A stretch of DNA of 22,124 nucleotides from CAZQGJ01 sp964592905 (lineage in GTDB: Bacteria; Patescibacteriota; UBA1384; CAYGGE01), in contig CAZQGJ010000009.1 in NCBI GenBank assembly GCA_964592905.1, positions 1 through 22,124 on the forward strand, in the 5' to 3' direction. Position 1 is the stretch's first letter, and every line of letters begins with the position of its first letter. This document shows positions 14,884 to 20,857 of the stretch, in pieces. Under the pieces are notes generated by a model. That model made no database searches, was not told where the DNA came from, and saw nothing but the letters and a program-made list of their open reading frames with translations. A program made the position numbers and the translations under genes.

Positions 14884-15642
14884 CTAGAGCTTTTCGATGT
14901 CGATGTAGTGTTCCGCATACTGAGGCAGCGGTTGACCGTACTGCCTAAGCTTCTGGCAGACCTCAATCAACGCCTGCCTGCCGAAACCGCGGATGTTCAA
15001 CAACTCCTCGGCAGACCGCAGATCCTTCAGCGTCCTGAACTCTGCCTTATGTAGGCAATTATAAGTTCTGGTACTAAAGCCCAGAACTTCAAGAACCGCA
15101 TTAGGGCCAGCGTTCACTGGCTCAAGCCGATTAGGATTGTCGGCGATAATGGAGCAGACCCGCTGGAGCTTGGCCATGGCGTGCCGGATTAACTGACCAG
15201 CCAGTTCCTTGCGGATCTCCATTTGCTCAGCGACGTAGGTCCGCTTCTCCGTAGAACGCAACCGCTTGCCATCAAGCAGTCCGTACCAAAGAGCGATAAC
15301 CAACTGCTCCCTGACGTTCAGGTAGGTGAAGCCCAACTTGAAGAGCTGGCGGCGAGCAAGAGCATATTCCTCATCGTTCTTGTGCTCGTCCCACCACGGA
15401 TCGTGGCAGTACTCTTCGACGTTATCTCCGCCATTGCGCCAGTAGCTGGGTTTCCTACCTTGGGGCACGGGACGACGATACCAGTATTTGAATCCGAACC
15501 GATCGATAAGAGCATCCAAGTGCTCGGGATAGGCATCGATCTCATGTCCAGCCAATCGTTCGCGGAAACGCTGATCTTCAACTTGCTTTGCCGCCTGTCG
15601 CGAGCTATTTATACTCGTTCGACCGGACTCCCCCGTTGTCAT
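14884..15642 (-). CDS. Sigma-70 region 4-like HTH fused to an RNA polymerase alpha-CTD-like domain
   Basis: A 252-residue protein. Residues about 106-162 resemble sigma-70 region 4, the helix-turn-helix that reads the -35 element: LNVREQLVIALWYGLLDGKR, then TYVAEQMEIRKELAGQLIRH and AMAKLQ, parallel to the usual LTPREREVI...RYGL..., EIAEKLGVSRERVRQIE and ALKKLR. Residues about 182-240 match the alpha-CTD: LGFSTRTYNCLHKAEFRTLK, then IRGFGRQALIEVCQKLRQYG, keeping the R265, N268, C269 and G296 equivalents. No sigma region 2 is present, so it is not a full sigma factor. The N-terminal 100 residues are unrecognised (rich in Trp, Tyr and Arg). I prefer the second ATG (15642), which has GGAG 9 nt upstream, over 15657, which has none. 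The sigma part is less certain than the alpha part. Confidence 0.8.
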   Translation of the reverse strand: MTTGESGRTSINSSRQAAKQVEDQRFRERLAGHEIDAYPEHLDALIDRFGFKYWYRRPVPQGRKPSYWRNGGDNVEEYCHDPWWDEHKNDEEYALARRQLFKLGFTYLNVREQLVIALWYGLLDGKRLRSTEKRTYVAEQMEIRKELAGQLIRHAMAKLQRVCSIIADNPNRLEPVNAGPNAVLEVLGFSTRTYNCLHKAEFRTLKDLRSAEELLNIRGFGRQALIEVCQKLRQYGQPLPQYAEHYIDIEKL

Positions 15643-15657
15643 GGCGTTGTTCTCCAT

Positions 15658-15707
15658 AAGTACAAGGTACGGTTGACTGCCGTACGCAGTCGGACTAATC
15701 CGAGAGG
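15658..15707 (-). promoter_or_regulatory. Structured leader, copy B, upstream of the sigma4/alpha-CTD fusion gene
   Basis: Same layout as copy A on the minus strand: CCTCTCGG, a hairpin TCGGA-TTAG-TCCGA (15703-15690), then GACTGCGTACG and the hairpin GTACGG-CAGTCAA-CCGTAC (15685-15667). An alternative overlapping pairing GACTGC / GCAGTC also exists, so a two-state switch is possible. The ATG at 15657 follows at once; the preferred ATG lies 15 nt further on. Confidence 0.6.
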
Positions 15708-15711
15708 AAAG

Positions 15712-15745
15712 TGCCTGAATGGCCGTCGACCGACGGGTTCAGGCA
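15712..15745 (-). terminator. Strong hairpin, attenuator- or terminator-like, before leader copy B
   Basis: Perfect 8-bp outer stem TGCCTGAA / TTCAGGCA enclosing CCGTC / GACGG with a 4-nt loop. On the minus strand it is followed by CTTTCC rather than a full T-run. It lies 26 bp past the stop of the membrane-protein gene, so partial termination or mRNA stabilisation is likely. Confidence 0.5.
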
Positions 15746-15771
15746 ATCTACCTCTAGGTTTGTTGAGGGTG

Positions 15772-16125
15772 TCACTCCTTCACGGGCAGATGTCCATGTC
15801 TCGCCTCGTACTCCGCCAACATGTTGTAGACGCTGGGCTTGCTTACCCGGTAGAACAAAATCGCTTTCACGATGCCGGCCAGGCCGTAGGTGTCTATCAG
15901 TGCCAGAATCCTCAGGTCGGGCTTCATGTAAGCCAGATCGATCAACAGGAAAAAGTTGATGGCGCCGAGCAGGACCAAGATAATTGAGACGCCAACCCAG
16001 AGCACGATGCGCGGGGCTTTCGGCTCCGGCAATTTGGCAATCTGGTCGGCCATCTGCTGTTGCTCATCGGGGCAGGCCTTACAGAATCGCTCGGCCACTT
16101 CATCGTTGGCGTGTCGGTTTCCCAT
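15772..16125 (-). CDS. Small membrane protein of unknown function, 117 residues
   Basis: I do not recognise this protein. A hydrophilic N-terminus (about 40 residues, with FCKACPDEQQQMADQ) is followed by a strong transmembrane segment (about 41-63, VLWVGVSIILVLLGAINFFL) and a second, weaker hydrophobic stretch (about 72-92). The tail is hydrophilic (MLAEYEARHGHLPVKE). AGGA lies 8 nt before the ATG. It is the first well-supported gene behind the minus-strand island promoter at 16276-16304 and so probably the first gene of an operon with the alpha-CTD-like genes. A longer frame starting at 16196 runs into it in a different frame. Confidence 0.7.
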   Translation of the reverse strand: MGNRHANDEVAERFCKACPDEQQQMADQIAKLPEPKAPRIVLWVGVSIILVLLGAINFFLLIDLAYMKPDLRILALIDTYGLAGIVKAILFYRVSKPSVYNMLAEYEARHGHLPVKE

Positions 16126-16196
16126 GAGATCTTTCCTTTTCGGTACAGCACGATCAGAATGACCATGCTGGCAGTGATGATGGCGCTAGCCAACAT
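15942..16196 (-). CDS. Possible overlapping short membrane peptide frame, doubtful
   Basis: An 84-codon frame opens with a convincing transmembrane segment (MLASAIITASMVILIVLYRK) but then runs antiparallel in character through the 117-residue gene in another frame and becomes Ser/Arg/Pro-rich. AGGAGG lies 13 nt before its ATG, further than usual. It is either a small overlapping membrane peptide whose 3' part is accidental, or the remnant of a longer N-terminus of the 117-residue protein lost by a frameshift. Confidence 0.3.
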   Translation of the reverse strand: MLASAIITASMVILIVLYRKGKISWETDTPTMKWPSDSVRPAPMSNSRWPTRLPNCRSRKPRASCSGLASQLSWSCSAPSTFSC

Positions 16197-16230
16197 GCCC
16201 CAGAACTGTCCTCCTACGGATGAGTTACTT

Positions 16231-16248
16231 CACAGAATTCTTTCTGTG
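16231..16248 (-). promoter_or_regulatory. Hairpin in the 5' leader of the island operon
   Basis: Perfect 7-bp inverted repeat CACAGAA / TTCTGTG with a 4-nt loop, about 20-35 nt after the predicted transcription start and 35 nt before the first possible ATG. It may be a transcript-stabilising hairpin or an operator. Confidence 0.45.
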
Positions 16249-16275
16249 CAAGCTACTTCCCAAGAAAGACACTCA

Positions 16276-16304
16276 TTTATACCAAAAACGCTGATAAAAG
16301 TCAA
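16276..16304 (-). promoter_or_regulatory. Strong promoter of the minus-strand island operon
   Basis: On the minus strand: -35 TTGACT (16304-16299), a 17-bp spacer, -10 TATAAA (16281-16276). The predicted start near 16269 gives a leader of 70-145 nt with good Shine-Dalgarno sites downstream, unlike the leaderless core genes. It marks the right edge of the island. Confidence 0.7.
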
Positions 16305-16331
16305 GTGATATTATGACCTCTTTAAACTATT

Positions 16332-16359
16332 TTGATACAACGCGTTATCTTGCTATGCT
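16332..16359 (+). promoter_or_regulatory. Promoter of the membrane protein / NADH dehydrogenase operon
   Basis: -35 TTGATA (16332-16337), a 16-bp spacer, -10 TATGCT (16354-16359). The predicted start near 16366 is immediately before AGGAGG (16367-16372), so the leader would be only about 12 nt. Confidence 0.5.
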
Positions 16360-16377
16360 ATAAACAAGGAGGGATTA

Positions 16378-17706
16378 ATCACTAATCTACTGACTTCGGT
16401 CGGACTCTTTATTTTAGCCATTACTAACCTGCTGGCACTGCTCATCGCCTTGATCGAGGCCTCGCGGAAATACGATAAGTTTCGCCATGGCTATGAGCTA
16501 GTCTTAGCTAGTGGTTATTTTTTGTTAATGTTAGCCGAACTCTGGCTAATCTTAACCGGCTTCAACCGGACTTCGTCTAGTTGGCTCATCGGTCAGGCCA
16601 TAGGCCTAATCGTCCTAGCGACCGGCTTTATGCAATACCAAAAGGTTGTTCAAGCCGAAAGACTCAGTGCCCAATTTGACCCTCAGTCACCAGCTTCTCC
16701 AAAGCTCGCCAAAACTAACAAAACCAGCCAAACCAAAAGATCCGAATTAGCCACCTTAGTCAGCTCAAATAACGAACAACCACCCAAACAAGAGTCCGAG
16801 AATCTAGTTCAAGATATTCAAACCGCGACAACGCTACCAACTGAAACAACGACAACCGCTAAGTCTGAACCTATTAAAGTAGCAAAGCCGGAACTACAAC
16901 ATATCTCAACCATCAACACACATGACGAGACAGATGACGAGCCGACGGCCACCCTACTAGACAAGCAAGATAAGCAAGAGAAGCAAGTTAAATCAGAGAC
17001 GACCGTTAAGTCCTCAGTTAAGTCGGCAATTAATCTAAGTCAGCTTAAACGTAAATCCGAACGTCCCAAAGGTCGTAAAAAACGCCAGGCCTTGCTCAAC
17101 GATCTCTTCCCCATACCAGAGGCGACGACTACCGATCATCCGCCGCTGCCTTCGGCTACCGTTGACAAAAGCGACCATCGCCTTCCCTCTGAGTTACCCA
17201 TTGGTCTCTTCGGCTATAATTTCGCCACTGGACAGTCGTTGTTCAGCACAGCAGTTCCAGCTGTTAGCTGGCTGGCGGCCAGCTCGATCTTAGCCTCGCT
17301 ATTCTCTTTGCGCGACCGCAAAGGCATGCCATGGTTAATCGCCGGCTTTATCCTGATCAATCTTAGTACCTTGATTCAAGTCTTATCTGGTTATTTAGAG
17401 CTAAGCTGGTGGAGCAACCCGTGGCTCTCGGCCAGTAGCCTGACTCTGAGCTACCTCTTAATAGCCTGCGGTAGCTATCAACGTATCAGGGGCAAGGTCA
17501 CCAAGCATTTTCTGCAGATCGTCATCTGGCTCTACCTAATGATTATGGCCACCACCATTGGCTTAAGTCTAACCATCGTTGAAAGCGCCGCCAGCCTGAC
17601 GATGCTCACCTATTTCGTCGTTGGCACTTTGACCTTAATCTTGCCTATCATTCATGCGATGGCCTTTGACCACCCTCAACTTAACCCAGAAACAGCCCAT
17701 GAATAA
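16378..17706 (+). CDS. Multi-pass membrane protein with long hydrophilic loop, apparent ATC start
   Basis: I do not recognise this protein. From 16378 it has 442 residues: three transmembrane segments in the first 90 (TNLLTSVGLFILAITNLLAL first), a Thr/Lys/Gln-rich linker of about 150 residues with short repeats (DKQDKQEKQ), then about five transmembrane segments to the end. The frame has no ATG, GTG or TTG near the ribosome-binding site; a perfect AGGAGG stands 5 nt before an in-frame ATC. The first TTG in frame (16450) has no Shine-Dalgarno and would cut off the first membrane segment, so I take ATC as the start; 16450 is the conservative alternative. The gene overlaps the following dehydrogenase by 8 nt, hinting at a role in the same membrane process. 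Confidence 0.7.
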   Translation: MTNLLTSVGLFILAITNLLALLIALIEASRKYDKFRHGYELVLASGYFLLMLAELWLILTGFNRTSSSWLIGQAIGLIVLATGFMQYQKVVQAERLSAQFDPQSPASPKLAKTNKTSQTKRSELATLVSSNNEQPPKQESENLVQDIQTATTLPTETTTTAKSEPIKVAKPELQHISTINTHDETDDEPTATLLDKQDKQEKQVKSETTVKSSVKSAINLSQLKRKSERPKGRKKRQALLNDLFPIPEATTTDHPPLPSATVDKSDHRLPSELPIGLFGYNFATGQSLFSTAVPAVSWLAASSILASLFSLRDRKGMPWLIAGFILINLSTLIQVLSGYLELSWWSNPWLSASSLTLSYLLIACGSYQRIRGKVTKHFLQIVIWLYLMIMATTIGLSLTIVESAASLTMLTYFVVGTLTLILPIIHAMAFDHPQLNPETAHE

Positions 17707-18901
17707 GAGCGCACATTCAACTCAACAGATCCTAATTCTTGGCGCTGGCTTCGCTGGTCTGCGGGCGGCTAGCGATCTGACCGCGCGCTTTGCTCATCGT
17801 CGCGATATCGAGATTATCGTTATCGATAAAGAGGATCACCAAGCCTTTCACGCTCGGCTTTATGAGTTAGTCGCCGAAGCCTTGCCACGACGCGCCGTTC
17901 GCTTGTCACATCGGCAGATCCTTGGACACACCTCAGTTCGCTTAATTCAAGATCGGGTGCTTAAGATAGATCCAATCAAGCAGGTAGTTAAACTGCATAG
18001 CTATGGCCAGCTTCGCTATGATTATCTAGTCGTCGCTCTCGGTGCTCAAAATAATTTTCGGTCGATTCCTGGAGCCCAGGAGTTCTCGTTGCCATTACAA
18101 TCGGTTGGACAGGCGATGCAGATTCGTGACCAGCTCCAGACTCTTTATAAACGACAGGCCGAGGTTAAGGTTGCCATAGTTGGTGGTGGCTTGACCGGTG
18201 TCGAGTTAGCTGCCGCTCTGGCTCACTACGAACCAGCCTTGCGCGATCATTTTAGTCGAGATCAACATCGCTTCGAAATTAATTTAATCGAGGCGGGACC
18301 ACAGATCCTCAACGGCCTCCAAGAAAAAACGCGTCGATTTGTTACAGGTTGGCTTAATCATCATCAGGTCCAACTCTTTCTCGGTAGTCCGATCAAACAG
18401 GTTAAAAGCCAACAACTAGTCCTGGCATCCGGCCAAATTCTTGATTACGACTGTCTAATTTGGGCGGCTGGCTTCAAAGGCCTTGAGCTATTGCAAAAGA
18501 GCGGCTTCGAAACCGATCTAACCGGGCGAGTCATAGTTAACGCTAAGCTCCAGGCCAAAGGCTTCGCCCGTATCTTTGTCGCCGGTGACGCCGCTCACTA
18601 TGCCGTAACTCACAATAACTGCTTACCGATGAGCGCGACTCATGCCATTTATCAGGGTAGCTGTATTGCCCACAATATCGCCGCAGCCATCCATCATCAA
18701 TCGTTAATCAAATATGATATTCAGAGATTTCCCATCATTTTGCCACTTGGCGAGCGAACCGGCATACTCGAATGGGGCCGCTGGCAACTCAAGGGCCGAT
18801 CCGCCCTAAGAATTAAACTAGTTTTAGAGTTTTGCTACCTAGCTAGCTATCTACCGCTCGGATTAGCCTGGCGGCTCTGCTTCGTCTCGCGCCATCGTTA
18901 G
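17699..18901 (+). CDS. ndh: Type II NADH dehydrogenase (NDH-2) or related FAD-dependent oxidoreductase
   Basis: A two-dinucleotide-binding-domain flavoprotein of 400 residues. The FAD motif is at residues 9-17 (ILGAGFAGL), the NAD(P)H motif in the middle (AIVGGGLTGVELAAAL) and the second FAD motif late (IFVAGDAAHY). The IDKEDHQAFHARLYEL and YDYLVVALGAQNNF segments and a hydrophobic, basic C-terminus (LEFCYLASYLPLGLAWRL) fit NDH-2, a peripheral membrane enzyme passing electrons from NADH to quinone without pumping protons. The start at 17699 overlaps the previous stop; an in-frame ATG at 17654 would add 15 residues unlike the family. The electron acceptor in this organism cannot be seen here. 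Confidence 0.85.
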   Translation: MNKSAHSTQQILILGAGFAGLRAASDLTARFAHRRDIEIIVIDKEDHQAFHARLYELVAEALPRRAVRLSHRQILGHTSVRLIQDRVLKIDPIKQVVKLHSYGQLRYDYLVVALGAQNNFRSIPGAQEFSLPLQSVGQAMQIRDQLQTLYKRQAEVKVAIVGGGLTGVELAAALAHYEPALRDHFSRDQHRFEINLIEAGPQILNGLQEKTRRFVTGWLNHHQVQLFLGSPIKQVKSQQLVLASGQILDYDCLIWAAGFKGLELLQKSGFETDLTGRVIVNAKLQAKGFARIFVAGDAAHYAVTHNNCLPMSATHAIYQGSCIAHNIAAAIHHQSLIKYDIQRFPIILPLGERTGILEWGRWQLKGRSALRIKLVLEFCYLASYLPLGLAWRLCFVSRHR

Positions 18902-18993
18902 ACTGACTCGCTAGGTTGACTGACTAGACTGGTTCGCTAGACCGGCTCGACAGACAGTCACGACATACCGTCTCGACAGACCGACTCGACAAG
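18902..18993. repeat. Degenerate short repeats upstream of infB
   Basis: Three copies of a 13-bp unit CCGnCTCGACAGA (18942-18954, 18968-18980, 18981-18993, the last ending AAG), two TCGCTAG units (18908, 18934) and GACTGACT repeats. Each 13-bp unit contains TCGACA; in the last copy this is the -35 box of the infB promoter. No coding frame or terminator is seen. Confidence 0.6.
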
Positions 18994-19014
18994 CTGCCGA
19001 TTAACTGGTATAAT
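18986..19014 (+). promoter_or_regulatory. Promoter of infB, predicted leaderless
   Basis: -35 TCGACA (18986-18991), a 17-bp spacer, perfect -10 TATAAT (19009-19014), then 6 nt to the GTG start at 19021. Transcription should begin on the start codon. Confidence 0.75.
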
Positions 19015-19020
19015 CTCCTT

Positions 19021-20235
19021 GTGTCAGATCAAATTAACCCTATCGCCCTTCCGGCCGTCGTTACCGTCAGACAGCTTAGTGAGCTGATCGGTTTTAATGT
19101 CGCCCAAATTATCAAAGTTCTGATTAGTTATGGCGTCAAGGCCACGATTAATGAGAGTATTGATTACGAAACTGCGGCCATCGTTGCCGATGAGCTTGGC
19201 GTCAATGTCACACCTCTCGTTGTTCAAACGATTGAAATAAAACCACAGGATCAAGTAGCTGCCAACATGGTCAAGCGCGCTCCGGTTATTACAGTCATGG
19301 GTCACGTTGACCACGGTAAGACTCGTCTCCTCGACACCATTCGACAGACCAATATTGTCGCCACCGAAGCCGGGGGCATTACTCAGCACATTGGCGCTTA
19401 TCAGGTCGAGGTTAAGACCGAGGACTCCACTCAAAAGATTACCTTTTTAGATACACCGGGTCACGAAGCCTTCTCGGCCATGCGAGCCCATGGTGCTAAC
19501 ATTACCGATATCGTCGTTTTAGTCGTTGCTGCCGATGACGGCATTAAACCTCAAACGCTTGAGGCGATCTCGCACGCACGAGCCGCCAAAGTTCCGATTA
19601 TTGTGGCTATTACAAAAATAGACAAACCAGAGGCCGATCAAGAGCGCATTAAGCGTCAGCTCGCCGAACTCGATCTTCTACCAGAAGAATGGGGTGGCAA
19701 AACACCGATCTGTCCTGTCTCCTCGGTCACCAAGGCCGGTATTCCTGAACTTCTCGAACTGATCGTCTTAACCGCCGACGTTCTTGAGCTACAGGCCGAT
19801 CTAGCAGCTCCAGTTCAGGGTGTCGTTATCGAATCTCACTTAGCCCCTGGACTAGGTCCAGTAGCGACTGTCTTGATTACCGAAGGACGGCTCAAGGTAG
19901 CCACCAACCTCGTTTTTCGCTCGACTTATGGCAAGGTCCGCTCGATGGATAACTTCCTCGGCAAGAAGCAGTCCGAGGCGATTCCGGGTACTCCAGTCCG
20001 CATCGCTGGCCTGCGTTCAGTTCCAGAGTTTGGCGAGACCTTTCAACAAGTAGCCGACGACAAGATCGCCCGCGAGATGGTTGAACAGAGCGGAGCTCGA
20101 GCCAATGTCAAATCAATTCGTCAGCTCGGACTCGGTCAACTCAGTCAAGACATCAGTGCCGGCGAGCTCAAAGAGCTAACTGTCATAGTTAAAGCCGATA
20201 CCCATGGCTCCCTCGAAGCGATTGCCAACTCCTAA
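19021..20235 (+). CDS. infB: Translation initiation factor IF-2, N-terminal part up to an in-frame TAA
   Basis: IF-2 is the GTPase that brings initiator tRNA to the ribosome. This segment (404 residues) has an IF2-N domain (about 9-63), the G domain from about residue 90 with G1 GHVDHGKT, G2 GGITQHIGAY, G3 DTPGHEAF and G4 TKID, domain II (about 262-350) and the beginning of domain III (VIVKADTHGSLEAIANS). The frame then hits TAA at 20233. Homology continues in the same frame on the other side, so this is one gene interrupted by one codon, not two fused genes. It is a short-form IF-2, without the long variable N-terminus of E. coli. The GTG start is fixed by the promoter. Confidence 0.93.
   Translation: MSDQINPIALPAVVTVRQLSELIGFNVAQIIKVLISYGVKATINESIDYETAAIVADELGVNVTPLVVQTIEIKPQDQVAANMVKRAPVITVMGHVDHGKTRLLDTIRQTNIVATEAGGITQHIGAYQVEVKTEDSTQKITFLDTPGHEAFSAMRAHGANITDIVVLVVAADDGIKPQTLEAISHARAAKVPIIVAITKIDKPEADQERIKRQLAELDLLPEEWGGKTPICPVSSVTKAGIPELLELIVLTADVLELQADLAAPVQGVVIESHLAPGLGPVATVLITEGRLKVATNLVFRSTYGKVRSMDNFLGKKQSEAIPGTPVRIAGLRSVPEFGETFQQVADDKIAREMVEQSGARANVKSIRQLGLGQLSQDISAGELKELTVIVKADTHGSLEAIANS
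20233..20235 (+). other. In-frame TAA inside infB
   Basis: The stop stands where IF-2 usually has leucine (SLEAIANS-stop-NELG, compare the E. coli order SVEAISDSLLKL). TTA to TAA is a single-base change. There is no length change: the frame is identical on both sides. It may be a sequencing/assembly error, a real mutation, or read-through. Confidence 0.9.
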
Positions 20236-20313
20236 AACGAGCTGGGCACGAGCGAGGTCTCGATCAAGATCGTTCACCAAGCCGTTGGCGATGTTAACGA
20301 AAGCGATATCAAC

Positions 20314-20799
20314 ATGGCTCTCGCCTCTCAGGCGATCGTCGTCGCCTTTAACGTCAATGCGGCAGCCCCAGTCCGCAAATTCGCTACCCAAAAAGCGGTT
20401 AAAATTAGCTCTTATTCAATCATTTACCAATTAATTGACGACCTCTACAGCGCCCTCTCTGGTCTCCTAGAGCCAGAGATTGTCGAGGTTGACCTGGGTC
20501 AACTCGAAGTTCTAGCCATCTTCAAAGATAGCAAAAAAGATAGCATCGTCGGTGGTCGCGTCGTGGCTGGCGCCGTCGAAAAGTTAGCCTCTGTCCGGAT
20601 TAAGCGTAACGGTCAGGTTGTTGGTCTGGCCAAAGTTAAACGAGTCCAACGCGAAAAAGAGCTCGTTGACAAAGTCAGTGCCGGCACCGAATGTGGCCTA
20701 ATGCTCGATTCTGATACACCGGTCAAGGTTGGCGACAAGCTCGACTTCTTTAAACAAGAAGAGCATATTCGTAAACTCGAAAAAAAGTCCTCTCACTAA
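20314..20799 (+). CDS. infB: Translation initiation factor IF-2, C-terminal part after the in-frame stop
   Basis: Same frame as the upstream part. Coding similarity resumes directly after the TAA (NELGTSEVSIKIVHQAVGDV), and the first ATG is at 20314, 78 nt further, with no Shine-Dalgarno. From there 161 residues cover the end of domain III (QAIVVAFNVNAAAPVRKFA) and the C-terminal beta-barrels, including the part that binds the formyl-methionyl end of the initiator tRNA (GRVVAGAVEKLASVRIKRNG, GTECGLMLDS). An independent start at 20314 would lose 26 residues of domain III, so I regard this as the rest of one interrupted gene; the whole gene would be 19021-20799 (592 codons). Confidence 0.88.
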   Translation: MALASQAIVVAFNVNAAAPVRKFATQKAVKISSYSIIYQLIDDLYSALSGLLEPEIVEVDLGQLEVLAIFKDSKKDSIVGGRVVAGAVEKLASVRIKRNGQVVGLAKVKRVQREKELVDKVSAGTECGLMLDSDTPVKVGDKLDFFKQEEHIRKLEKKSSH

Positions 20800-20821
20800 A
20801 TCTACCTAACCTGTTAACCGC

Positions 20822-20850
20822 TTGACAGTCGGCACAAATTGCCTTAGATT
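20822..20850 (+). promoter_or_regulatory. Promoter of the M23 peptidase / obgE operon
   Basis: Perfect -35 TTGACA (20822-20827), a 17-bp spacer, -10 TAGATT (20845-20850). A TATAAC box overlaps 5 nt further but would need a 22-bp spacer. An ATG lies 7 nt after TAGATT, the same geometry as the leaderless genes. Confidence 0.6.
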
Positions 20851-20857
20851 ATAACTC

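Noticed and set aside
14810..15745. A CRISPR array
   Set aside because: Only two related leader copies about 900 bp apart with genes between them; no regular repeats and spacers and no cas genes.
15223..15987. A 254-codon plus-strand open frame opposite the sigma4/alpha-CTD gene
   Set aside because: It is antisense to a gene with recognisable domains and good Shine-Dalgarno, has no domain or ribosome-binding site itself, and crosses the intergenic leader region.
16279..16290. Possible att repeat of the tRNA-Val 3' end (ACCAAAA)
   Set aside because: Only about seven bases match, far too short to call an integration repeat; no integrase is present.
17654..17698. Upstream in-frame start of the NADH dehydrogenase
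   Set aside because: The extra 15 residues lie inside the preceding gene; the ATG at 17699 overlaps the stop in the style of this genome.
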